Shown piece after piece: positions 24,608 through 32,920 of a stretch of DNA of 64,000 nucleotides. This DNA is from Streptomyces sp. F001 (GTDB lineage Bacteria; Actinomycetota; Actinomycetes; Streptomycetales; Streptomycetaceae): NCBI RefSeq assembly GCF_004187715.1, contig NZ_QZWF01000002.1, forward strand, positions 1,135,021 through 1,199,020, read 5' to 3'. The translations under genes and the position numbers were made by a program. Numbering within the stretch: the stretch's first letter is position 1; the number at the start of each line of letters is the position of its first letter. A model generated the notes under the pieces. That model made no database searches. It saw only the letters and a list, made by a program, of their open reading frames with translations, and was not told the origin of the DNA.

Positions 24608-25990
24608 ATGACTGCATCTCGCCGCCCGGCACGCGAACTGCCCGGCGACCCGGCCCGGTTGCGCCTGGTCTACACCCACGACCATCCCGTCGAGCCCTTC
24701 GACTTCGAGGACACCCTGGAGCAGTGGCACGTCTCGGTGCGCCTCTTCCACGGCGAGGAAGAGGAGTGCCCCCAGGGGTGCAGCGAGGCCTGCGAGCGAG
24801 CCATCGAGGAGGGCACGGAAATCGGCTACCTGCTCCTGTGCCGGCTGCGTGACTACACCGCGGACAACCGATGGGAGGCCGCCGACGCGGAGTCGGGCGA
24901 CCTGGAATCCATCGCCTCCACCGTCCTCGACCCCCGGACCGGGCAATACACCGACGCCTTTGACGAGGCCATCGAATGCCCGGTAGGTGACCTGCTGATC
25001 CTCGACCGGGTCTTCCTGGACAAGGCGTGGCGCGGCTTCGGACTCGGTCCCGTCCTTGCCGCGGAGGCGATCCGGCGCCTGTCCGGTGGCTGCTGCGCGG
25101 TGGCCGCCGAACCCGGCATGGCCGAATGGCCCGACAACCGGGAGGAGGCGTCCGAGGCCTACCGGCAACAGGCCCGCCGCAAGATCGCCGCGTTGTGGGA
25201 GAGCATCGGATTCACCCACTTCCAGGACGGCGTCTACCTGTTGGACCCCGCCTTGCGGAAACCGGGCGACCTGCTGGCCCAGCGGCGCGAGGAACTGCTC
25301 GAGCTCTCGCAGACCTACCGTCCACGAGCCGCCTCGCTCACGATCGTTCGGGAGAAGGAGCAGGAGGAGCAGGAGGAGCAGATGGAGCAGGAGCCCGCGG
25401 CAGCGCGGGGAGCGGTCGCGCCGGAGCAGCGGCTGCAGGCTCAGAAGGGCTGGCTGGAGACCATCGGGAGCCTGCGCGCCCGGGACTCCCTGCTCTATCT
25501 GCAGGGCCGCTGTCAGCAGGCCGGGTGGGACAGCCGCGACAAGCGAACAGCACTGGCCCTGGCCGCCGACGTGACAAGCGAAGCGGATCTGCGGGAGCTG
25601 GGCGCACAGCTCCGAGACGTCCACTTCGGGCTGCACAAGGCCTTTGCCGACGCGGTCACCTTCTCCGCCGACTCCTTCGACGTCCGCCCCTTCCGGGAGA
25701 ACCCCGGCTGGCTGGGGCCGCTGGCCGGAGTGTGGGTGTACGGGTCGAACCTGCACAGCCGGTACACGGGCCGTTCCCACGGAGTGGGCGACGCCTGCCG
25801 GCATGCGAGGTCCCTGGGCCCGGGCCTGGAACGGATCTCCCTCGCGCAACTGCTGGAGCTAGAGGACTTCTGGCAATGGAACGGGCCCAGGTGCTCGTTC
25901 TGCAGCGGCTGGTCGGGACAGCGCCTGACCGAAGAGCAGTACACGCACTACCTGAGCGCCACGGCAAAACCGCGAACGGTCGTCTCCTGA
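24608..25990 (+). CDS. Large protein with GNAT-like acetyltransferase segment
   Basis: A 460-residue protein from ATG 24608. Residues about 130-160 read Leu-Ile-Leu-Asp-Arg-Val-Phe-Leu-Asp-Lys-Ala-Trp-Arg-Gly-Phe-Gly-Leu-Gly-Pro-Val-Leu. This is the acetyl-CoA-binding loop of GNAT enzymes (Arg-Gly-x-Gly-x-Gly-like). A Ser-Ile-Gly-Phe-Thr-His-Phe segment follows, as in GNAT C-terminal strands. A Glu/Gln-rich coiled coil comes near 250-270, and then an unrecognised C-terminal region with Trp-Asn-Gly-Pro-Arg-Cys-Ser-Phe-Cys. The protein at 46524-47903 has the same GNAT block. The substrate is unknown. Confidence 0.65.
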   Translation: MTASRRPARELPGDPARLRLVYTHDHPVEPFDFEDTLEQWHVSVRLFHGEEEECPQGCSEACERAIEEGTEIGYLLLCRLRDYTADNRWEAADAESGDLESIASTVLDPRTGQYTDAFDEAIECPVGDLLILDRVFLDKAWRGFGLGPVLAAEAIRRLSGGCCAVAAEPGMAEWPDNREEASEAYRQQARRKIAALWESIGFTHFQDGVYLLDPALRKPGDLLAQRREELLELSQTYRPRAASLTIVREKEQEEQEEQMEQEPAAARGAVAPEQRLQAQKGWLETIGSLRARDSLLYLQGRCQQAGWDSRDKRTALALAADVTSEADLRELGAQLRDVHFGLHKAFADAVTFSADSFDVRPFRENPGWLGPLAGVWVYGSNLHSRYTGRSHGVGDACRHARSLGPGLERISLAQLLELEDFWQWNGPRCSFCSGWSGQRLTEEQYTHYLSATAKPRTVVS

Positions 25991-26031
25991 ACGCGCAGTA
26001 GCGTCGGTGGAAGCCGGGGGAGGAGTTCTTG

Positions 26032-27079
26032 GTGTCGTTGTGCCTGTGCGGTGAGGAAATTGCTGCCCACTTCGTGTTCTGCCCGCACTGCGGCGTGGAG
26101 TTGCGCGGGCCGGGGCAGGCGGCCGTCCTCGGGGTCTCCCCGGCGGCCCGTTCGGTGTGCCGGACCCTGCGCGCCTGCGCCACGCCCACCTTCGAGCGGC
26201 TGGCGCTTGACCACTTCACCGGCTCCGCGTCCGGGGAGGAGATGTACACGCAGCTCAACCTCGGGGATCTGCAGCGTCTGCACAGCGACCGCATCGTCGT
26301 GCGCGAGTTCCACCGGCGTCAGGAGGCTCGCAACGGGGCCGACTGGGAGTGGTGGTTCCACACGGCAGGCCGGGCATTCGGGTTGCGCGTGCAGGCCAAA
26401 CGCGCCAAACGCGGCGGTGGATACGACCTCGAGCATGTGGTGCGTACCACCGGTGAGCGTCAAAGCGAGTTGCTGGTCCGCGATGCGCTGGCCGCCGGCT
26501 GCCTGCCCGTCTACGTGCTGTACAACCACCGCAATTGGGTGCCGAGGTCACCGACCGGCCTGGTGGTCGACTGCCGTCACGGCCGCGGCTCGCCGACCCA
26601 GCTGGGATGCACCATCGTGTCCGCATTGACCGTGCAAGCCGTCCTTCGGGACAGGCCGATCAGGGCCTCCTATGTCCGGGACCGGAGCATGCCGTGGCAT
26701 CGCGTCCTGTGCGATGCGCCCGATACCGGGCGGAGCGGCCTTGAAGCAGCTCACGCGACGGTTGCAGATCTCCACCGTCGCGGGAGTGATGACCTGAGGG
26801 CTGCGGCTCAGGCCGAGGTGGACAGGCTGCGCACCTCAACTCGCCGTGACGCAGTGGCCCGTCCCGGGACGACGGACAGCGCTGGCGGGTCAGCGCGGCG
26901 TGGGCGATCGACGCCGGCGACGGCCGCATGGGGGCGTGAGCGGCTGGATGACCGGGTCTACCCGGGGCTGGATGAACTCGCCGGGCATCCGGGTGAAATC
27001 CATGATCCGAGAGCGGGGCTTCGAGCCGCCCGACGCACGCGCGGCCGGAGTGGTGCTGGTGGACCTCACGGACATCTAG
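26032..27079 (+). CDS. DUF6615 nuclease-like protein, C-terminus frame-shifted
   Basis: Start GTG 26032 has GGGAGGAG upstream. The N-terminus is a zinc ribbon (Cys-Leu-Cys-Gly, then Cys-Pro-His-Cys-Gly). Residues about 85-125 carry the DUF6615 core: Glu-Phe-His-Arg-Arg-Gln-Glu-Ala-Arg, Gly-Ala-Asp-Trp-Glu-Trp-Trp-Phe, and Leu-Arg-Val-Gln-Ala-Lys-Arg. That is a PD-(D/E)XK-like layout. The frame of the core runs on to 27174 with poor composition. The expected family C-terminus (Ala-Gly-Val-Val-Leu-Val-Asp-Leu-Thr-Asp-Ile) appears in frame 2, ending at 27079, so one or more single-base shifts lie between about 26690 and 26960. Probably a restriction or defence nuclease; the broken end may make it inactive. 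Confidence 0.7.
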
Positions 27080-27217
27080 CTGTTCAGGACAGCCGCGGCC
27101 GCCATCGTCGTGTCAGCACGGCCTGCCCGGTGTCTGACGTCATCCGCATCAAACGACACCACTCGCCCGGGTGACGGAACTCCTGCCGCCGATACCCGCC
27201 CTCTACCATCGGCGTCC

Positions 27218-27523
27218 GTGTCCTCTCCACGCCCTGCTGCCGGCGCCCGCGTCATCTACGCGCTGGTCGATCCCCGGGACAACACCCAGCGATACCTGGG
27301 TCAGATCCCCGTCCCCACCCAACTTCCTCTCGCTCAGGCCGTGTTGAGGAAGCGACCCACCGCCCATGCGGTGGCCACCTGGGTGCGTGGGCTGGAGGAG
27401 GCCGGCCACACCCCGGCGGTGGAGGTTGTGAGGTCGCATTGTTGCTGCGGTGACCGCATGTCGGTGACCTGCGGTGCCCCAGATGGATTGCGACGGGCTC
27501 TGGACCCTGCTCGGGCCGTTTGA
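27218..27523 (+). pseudogene. GIY-YIG-like protein fragment
   Basis: From GTG 27218 the frame reads Val-Ile-Tyr-Ala-Leu-Val-Asp-Pro-Arg and then Arg-Tyr-Leu-Gly-Gln, the opening strands of a GIY-YIG nuclease. Good coding composition ends near Thr-Pro-Ala-Val-Glu-Val-Val (about 27430). The remaining residues (Cys-Cys-Cys-Gly and on) look unrelated. The protein would be about 70 native residues plus a foreign tail, so I read this as a truncated gene at a rearrangement junction. Confidence 0.5.
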
Positions 27524-27544
27524 CCTGCGGTCCTGCAGGTTGGG

Positions 27545-28738
27545 ATGGTGGGAGCGGACGCCACCGTGACGCACCAGCCGGATGACCTCGGTGGGCTCGA
27601 AGGCCCGGGCGGCCTCCGGCCGCCGGGTGGACAGCCACACCTGCCCGGAGCGGGCGCGCAGCAGGGCCGCCAGATGCTCGGCGGCCGGAGCATCCAGCTG
27701 GTCACCGAAGTCGTCGGCCAGCACCACCGCGCCGGGCACGATGGCCAGCAGCATCGCCTCGGCCATCGACAACACCGCGCTGACCGTGCTGCCGTGCTGG
27801 GCTAGCCCGAGCATGCCGCCTGCGTCCAGATGCAGTGCCGCGCGCAGGGTCCGCAGCAATGCGGCCACCGACCCGTCCTCGGTGCGGAAGCCGACCTGCT
27901 CCGCGGTGAGCGGGGCATCGCCGATCCGTTCCCCTGTCCCGCCGACCGCGAGTACCGCGTTGACGGCCTCGGCCACGGCCGGGTCGGCCGACAGCGCCGA
28001 CACGGCCTCCGCGACGGCCTGGGCCAGCGCATCAAACGCCGCGGCACCGGCCTTTGCGTCCCGCTCGTCGAGGATGCGCCGCAAGCCGGCACCGGCACGC
28101 AACTGCAGGGGCTGGCCGGCATCGAGGGTGACCACCGGCAGCATCCGCCGGGTGGCGGCAGGAACCCGGGAGTACTGGCCGAGCGCCGGGTTGCTGCGCG
28201 CCGGGAAGTACACCACCGACTCCAGCGTCTCGGCTTCCTCGTCATAGCTCAGGCGATAGGCCAGCCGCGCGCACAGCGGAGCATCCGCAGACGCATCAGG
28301 ATCCTCACTCACGCACCCGGAGTCCTCCAGCGGCTCCAGGACCCCATCGAGCAACTGCTGCACATCGGGATCGAAATCGGTCAGCGTCACCTCGACCTCG
28401 GCGGCCTCCACCCGCTGCAGCACCGCAGAGGGAGCCTGCGGTGTGGCGCCGTTGTCGCCGGACGCGTCCGCTTCTGCCGCGTCTTCCGCGCCGGCGACAT
28501 CGACGGCTGAGGCTTCAACGACGGCTTCTGCCTGTCTCTTGGCCACGTCATCGTCCGCTTCAGCCGGTGCAGAGTCGGCGCCGTCGGGGATGACCGGCCG
28601 CTGATGCAGGTCGGACAGTGCGGCGCCACGCGCGGCATCCGGATCCAGGACCCGGGCAAGGGCGGTGATCAGGTCGGTGCGTCCGGCGCGGGGGACCCCC
28701 GCCACCAACACATGGTTGCCGGGACGCACATCAAGGTG
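27545..28738 (-). pseudogene. Fragment of an OLD-like ABC ATPase, truncated at both ends
   Basis: The minus strand encodes Leu-Asp-Val-Arg-Pro-Gly-Asn-His-Val-Leu-Val-Ala-Gly-Val-Pro-Arg-Ala-Gly-Arg-Thr, a Walker A region normally preceded by about 25 residues of ABC signature strand. A stop lies only a few codons upstream. About 340 residues downstream, Val-Val-Leu-Ala-Asp-Asp-Phe-Gly-Asp-Gln-Leu-Asp resembles a Walker B, and Gly-Gln-Val-Trp-Leu-Ser-Thr-Arg-Arg-Pro-Glu-Ala follows. Homology-like sequence ends at Arg-Ser-His-His near 27547, where OLD proteins would continue into a TOPRIM nuclease. The missing ends indicate a relic. Confidence 0.6.
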
Positions 28739-28961
28739 TCCCTAACCTCTGAAGCCTTCAATCAGCACCCGTGTTACACGCACACAGGCATCTTTAACAC
28801 GGCATGTACCTGCAGTCTGCCCATTACACGGAATCACCCGGACACGAACGTGCTTCCCTGGCACGAGACTTGGCTCTCGAGGGTTGCTGTGGGGTACCCG
28901 GCAGCACAAGCCCGGGCCGATGGGCGGCCGTTGTCAGTGGCGGCTGTCAGGATCTGCCGTC
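28739..28961. promoter_or_regulatory. Upstream region of the zinc-ribbon nuclease gene
   Basis: A gene-free, AT-richer stretch before the gene at 28962. GTGTTA near 28772 and TAACAC near 28796 form a 6-bp inverted repeat around an 18-bp spacer, which may be an operator. No clear -35/-10 assignment is possible by eye. Confidence 0.3.
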
Positions 28962-30599
28962 ATGGGGAAACGGCGAAGTGCTACCGAGGCGGCTGCAGTT
29001 CGGGCGCGGCTGAAGGCCGAGTTCGTGTCCAACCTGTCCCGCCCGGGTATGGCGCTGGAAGACATGCGACTCTCTTCCACGGACCGGTGCCAGTGGCGCT
29101 GCTCAGCGAAAGGATGCGGTCACCAGTGGCCCGCCCGGTTGCAGTTTCGCACCCGTACCGTCAAACCCTCGGGGTGTCCTGAGTGTTGGAAGCGCCGCAA
29201 CCGGGCTCCCGGCCCGGGAGAATCGTTGGCCGAGCTGAATCCTGCGCTGGCACGGCAGTTCCGCCGCAACCTCAGCCGCCCCGACCGTGGCCCGGACACC
29301 CTGCGCCCGCAGTCCCATGACCTGTGCGAATGGGAGTGCGCTCAAGGGCATTTCTGGCCGGCGACACTGGCCAACCGTACGAATGGACGCGGCTGCCCAG
29401 ACTGCACCGGCCACGGCCGCTCCCCGTTCGAGTGCAACGTCGCCATGCTCGTCGAGGCCGCCTGCGGGCTCAGCGTAGAACTGGACCACCGCCTCCGCCT
29501 GCCCGGGCGCCGTCAGGACCGCTTCGACCTGTACCTGCCCGAGCCGGCCCCCGGCCTGCTCATCGACCTGGACCCGGAATGGACCCACAACAGGCCAGGA
29601 AGCCTGGAGCGTGACACCGCCAAGACCGCGGCAGCACTCGCCGCCGGACTCGACGTGGAACGCATCCGAAGCCGCGGGCTGCCACCCGTCCCGGTGCCCG
29701 GCCTGGCCCACCATGAGGCCGGGCCGGGGGTGAACCCCGAGGACTGGGCGGAGGCGGTGGGTGTCGTACTGCGGCGCCGCGGCCTTTCCTGGCGACAGCT
29801 CACACCGGCCGAGGTCACAGCGGCGCTCACCAAGGGTGCGCAGCTGTGGCAGAAGGCCGTGGCCGGCCCCGAGGTGTCGGCGGTGGACGTGGCGCCGCAC
29901 CTTGAGGAGGAGTTCGTCGCGAACCTCACCAACCCCGGCAAGACCCCTGATCGGATGCCGCCCGGCTGCAACGACGTGTGTCTGTGGCGGTGCCGGAAGC
30001 CGGAGTGCGGCTACGAATGGAGGGCCGTACTGAACAGCCGGGCACTTGCCGGCCGCGGCTGCAGCCAGTGCGGTCACGCACAGGTGGGCGCGGCAAACAG
30101 CAGGCCCGGTCCCGGTGAATCACTCGCCGAGGTCAACCCGACGATGGCCGCAGAACTCATCGAGGTCGTCGGCCACCCCGGCTGGACCGCGTTCGACCTG
30201 CTCCCCACGTCGAACAAGACGTGCCAGTGGCGGTGCCCCGAACCGCACTGCCGCTTCGAGTACCCCGCCCCTCCAAACCGCCGCACGGGCCAGTCGAGCG
30301 GATGCCCCCGATGCGCTCGCCGACGCACCGTTGCCGCCAGGATGCGCCCCAAGCCCGGCAAATCCCTGCAGGACGTGCACCCTGTCCTCGCCGGCGAGCT
30401 GGTCGAAGTGATCGGCGAACCGGACCTGACCGCGAAGGAGCTGAGGCCGAGCTCCGCCAAACTGTGCCGGTGGGCCTGCTCGAAGCCCGGCTGTCCGGGA
30501 CGCTGGGACGCCACGCCCGATCAGCGATCCCGCCGCGGCGGCACCGGCAAACGCTGTCCGGTGTGCCATCCGCCGCGCAAGAGCCGCACCCAGCCGTGA
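28962..30599 (+). CDS. Zinc-ribbon repeat protein with Vsr-like nuclease domain
   Basis: A 545-residue protein starting at Met-Gly-Lys-Arg-Arg (28962). It contains at least four copies of a treble-clef/zinc-ribbon unit: Cys-x-Trp-x-Cys, then His or Cys-Gly-x-x-Trp, then Gly-Cys-Pro-x-Cys. The copies are near residues 30-80, 100-150, 330-390 and 400-520. Between the second and third lies a nuclease-like core: Phe-Glu-Cys-Asn-Val, Phe-Asp-Leu-Tyr-Leu, Leu-Leu-Ile-Asp-Leu-Asp-Pro-Glu-Trp-Thr-His, and Val-Glu-Arg-Ile-Arg-Ser-Arg-Gly-Leu-Pro. This matches Vsr/very-short-patch-like endonucleases. The zinc modules probably bind DNA. Likely a restriction or homing-type nuclease. Confidence 0.75.
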   Translation: MGKRRSATEAAAVRARLKAEFVSNLSRPGMALEDMRLSSTDRCQWRCSAKGCGHQWPARLQFRTRTVKPSGCPECWKRRNRAPGPGESLAELNPALARQFRRNLSRPDRGPDTLRPQSHDLCEWECAQGHFWPATLANRTNGRGCPDCTGHGRSPFECNVAMLVEAACGLSVELDHRLRLPGRRQDRFDLYLPEPAPGLLIDLDPEWTHNRPGSLERDTAKTAAALAAGLDVERIRSRGLPPVPVPGLAHHEAGPGVNPEDWAEAVGVVLRRRGLSWRQLTPAEVTAALTKGAQLWQKAVAGPEVSAVDVAPHLEEEFVANLTNPGKTPDRMPPGCNDVCLWRCRKPECGYEWRAVLNSRALAGRGCSQCGHAQVGAANSRPGPGESLAEVNPTMAAELIEVVGHPGWTAFDLLPTSNKTCQWRCPEPHCRFEYPAPPNRRTGQSSGCPRCARRRTVAARMRPKPGKSLQDVHPVLAGELVEVIGEPDLTAKELRPSSAKLCRWACSKPGCPGRWDATPDQRSRRGGTGKRCPVCHPPRKSRTQP

Positions 30600-30810
30600 C
30601 CCCCGGCTCTCGCGCCTTCTCGCCGCGATGCCGGTCATGCCGCGTCACGTCGCCGCCCGCCCCGCTGGTCCGGCCGGCGCGGACGGGCCGCGTGTGCGCC
30701 TCCACCAGCGCCACTTGTGCTGCTCTCGCCAGCTGCGCAGCCGGTTGTCCAACGAGATCGTGTACGGATGGTGGGCGCCGAACGGCACGCCGTACGGAGG
30801 ATCGAGGCGA

Positions 30811-32880
30811 TCAACAAGGGCCACGGCGGCCTGTGCCTGATGTGTCCGCTGCCAGGCTGCGTACCAACGCCCTTTGCTTGTCGTGTAGATGCTGCCATGA
30901 GGCCTGCTGCTCGTGCAGCCACTGCCGGGTCTGGTCCTCGTCTGGTCTGCCGGGCCACCACACCGCGCCGTCGGGCAGGCCGTGGAGGTGATGGCGGGCG
31001 GCCCAGTAGTAGCGCTGCCAGTCCAGTGGCCAGGGCGGGTTCCACCAGGTGTCCAGGTCAGTGAGTTGCCGGCCGAGACGCGTGGACCGGCCAGCGGCGC
31101 GCTGACGGTGGCGCTGCAGGTTGAGCCACTTGCCCAGGGCGAACCCGTCGTGGGTGGTGGGCTGGGAGACGGCCAGGTGGCCGTAGCGGGCGGCATAGTC
31201 GTGAGCGGCCTCCAGGCCGTGGGCCACGCTGCGGCGTCGCGCGGGCCAGGCGTGGAAGCGGTCGATCTCGGCAGGTGTGAGGCCGAGCTGGGCGAGCAGT
31301 TGCTGTTGTTCCGCGGCCAGCTGGGAGTAGTCGGCGATCTGGCGGCGCAGCCACCGCTCGAGCCAGCGCGGCAGCCCCGCCAGATTGTCACCACCGCTGA
31401 CGGGGCCGTGGGCGAGAGTGTGAGCACGGGCCCGGTACCAGGCCCGCTGCCAGCTGATCGGCCAGGGCGGATTCCACCACACGTCCAGCTCCGCCAGCAC
31501 CCGCACGTACTCAGGCGGCAAGCCGGCAGACGCGGCGCGTAGATTCGCCAGCCATCGGCCCAGGTCGAACCCGTCCTGCGGGGCGCCGGCGTGCGGGACG
31601 GCCAGATGCCCATGCTGGGCCACATACCTGCGCGCGTGACCAAGGCCCTCCCCGAACCGCTCCTGGGATACGGCCTTCAACCCGGCGCCCTGCCCCACGC
31701 GCCGAGGCACCCACAACTCGGCCCGCCACCCCGCCGCCCCGGCGTGCCGCCGGAAGGCGACCGGGGAAGTGGTCGCCAACAGGCGCAGTCCCACCCCCAC
31801 TTCGGCAGGCTGGTGGGCCGCCTGCACCCGCCACATCCCGCTGTGTGCCGAACCGGACGGCGACGGTGAGCGCAGCTCGCGGGCCAGGCCCCTCATCCAT
31901 GCCTGCAGGGCGCTCGGCCTCTCCGGCCGCTCCACCTCTTTCAGCCAGCCGCGCTCCAGCCGGTCTCCGAGCGCCGTCACGAAACGGCCATGGTGCCGGG
32001 ACCGGCGGACAAGCGGCCGTTCATCCGTCACCAGCAGCCGCAGGGCCGGATCCACCAATACGGCCGCCACCGCCACCACCTCGGGGAAGACAACCGCGTC
32101 CCGCGCGACCAGCCGCCACCACGCCGCTGGCCACCGCGACGCCGCCTCGATTCTGCGGCTGGTGTCAAGAGTTACCCGCTCAAGGCGCTGACCCCACACC
32201 TGCTCCCGCTGCCAGAACGCGTCCTGCTGCCACCACCCGCACACCACCGCCCGCGCCACCGCGAACACAGAACCCGGCTCCGCACCCGTGCACACCGCCC
32301 GCCGGGCCACTCGCAGCCACCGCGCCTGGGCGGCAGCCACCTCCCGGCACCCGCCCACGTCCAGATACTCCAGGTCGTGGCCATCGCCGACATCCAGCAG
32401 CCACCGTCCGTGCCGGGCACACACCCGATCCCACCGTTGCCCGTACCGCCATACCCGCTCCATCCGGCCGCTGCGCCGGGCGGCACACAGCCGACAGCCG
32501 AAAGACACCGGCCCCCATGCCTGAGCACCCACCCGCCACCGTGCCCATCCCCGATCCGCAACGGCCCGCTCACCGAAGGACGCCGGCCCGGCCGTCCACG
32601 ACGGCAAAGCCCGCGCCAGATGCATGGCCGGGACCCCGGCCCACGCCGCGACCTGTGCCTGGGCCGTGACGTTCAGGAGCACCTCGCCGTCCGGACGGCG
32701 GCCGCGGCTCTCGGTGACCGGATTCACCCACTCCCACCACCCCCACGCCAGCAACTCGCCCACCTCGAGGCCATAGCAGACGGCGACACGATGCAGGAAC
32801 GACCATGTCGTCTCGCCCTGTACCGGCACCGGGCCGCCCGGAGCACACCAGGCGCCGAACTCGTCTTCCTGGACGCCCAT
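30811..32880 (-). CDS. TniQ domain fused to helicase-associated (HA) domains
   Basis: A 689-residue protein. The N-terminus (Gly-Glu-Thr-Thr-Trp-Ser-Phe-Leu-His-Arg-Val-Ala) plus Cys-Arg-Leu-Cys-Ala-Ala and Cys-Ala-Arg-His-Gly-Arg-Trp-Leu is a TniQ-type targeting domain with its zinc finger. From about residue 430 there are two helicase-associated repeats: His-Gly-His-Leu-Ala-Val-Pro, Gly-Phe-Asp-Leu-Gly-Arg-Trp-Leu, Leu-Asp-Val-Trp-Trp-Asn-Pro-Pro-Trp, and the same blocks again from about 575. HA repeats bind DNA in terminal helicases of Streptomyces replicons. I infer a targeting subunit that reads DNA through HA repeats. It converges with the zinc-ribbon nuclease gene. Confidence 0.75.
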   Translation of the reverse strand: MGVQEDEFGAWCAPGGPVPVQGETTWSFLHRVAVCYGLEVGELLAWGWWEWVNPVTESRGRRPDGEVLLNVTAQAQVAAWAGVPAMHLARALPSWTAGPASFGERAVADRGWARWRVGAQAWGPVSFGCRLCAARRSGRMERVWRYGQRWDRVCARHGRWLLDVGDGHDLEYLDVGGCREVAAAQARWLRVARRAVCTGAEPGSVFAVARAVVCGWWQQDAFWQREQVWGQRLERVTLDTSRRIEAASRWPAAWWRLVARDAVVFPEVVAVAAVLVDPALRLLVTDERPLVRRSRHHGRFVTALGDRLERGWLKEVERPERPSALQAWMRGLARELRSPSPSGSAHSGMWRVQAAHQPAEVGVGLRLLATTSPVAFRRHAGAAGWRAELWVPRRVGQGAGLKAVSQERFGEGLGHARRYVAQHGHLAVPHAGAPQDGFDLGRWLANLRAASAGLPPEYVRVLAELDVWWNPPWPISWQRAWYRARAHTLAHGPVSGGDNLAGLPRWLERWLRRQIADYSQLAAEQQQLLAQLGLTPAEIDRFHAWPARRRSVAHGLEAAHDYAARYGHLAVSQPTTHDGFALGKWLNLQRHRQRAAGRSTRLGRQLTDLDTWWNPPWPLDWQRYYWAARHHLHGLPDGAVWWPGRPDEDQTRQWLHEQQASWQHLHDKQRALVRSLAADTSGTGRRGPC

Positions 32881-32920
32881 TTAGCTAGTGGGTGGGCAGG
32901 CTGCCCGCATCACTAGATCC

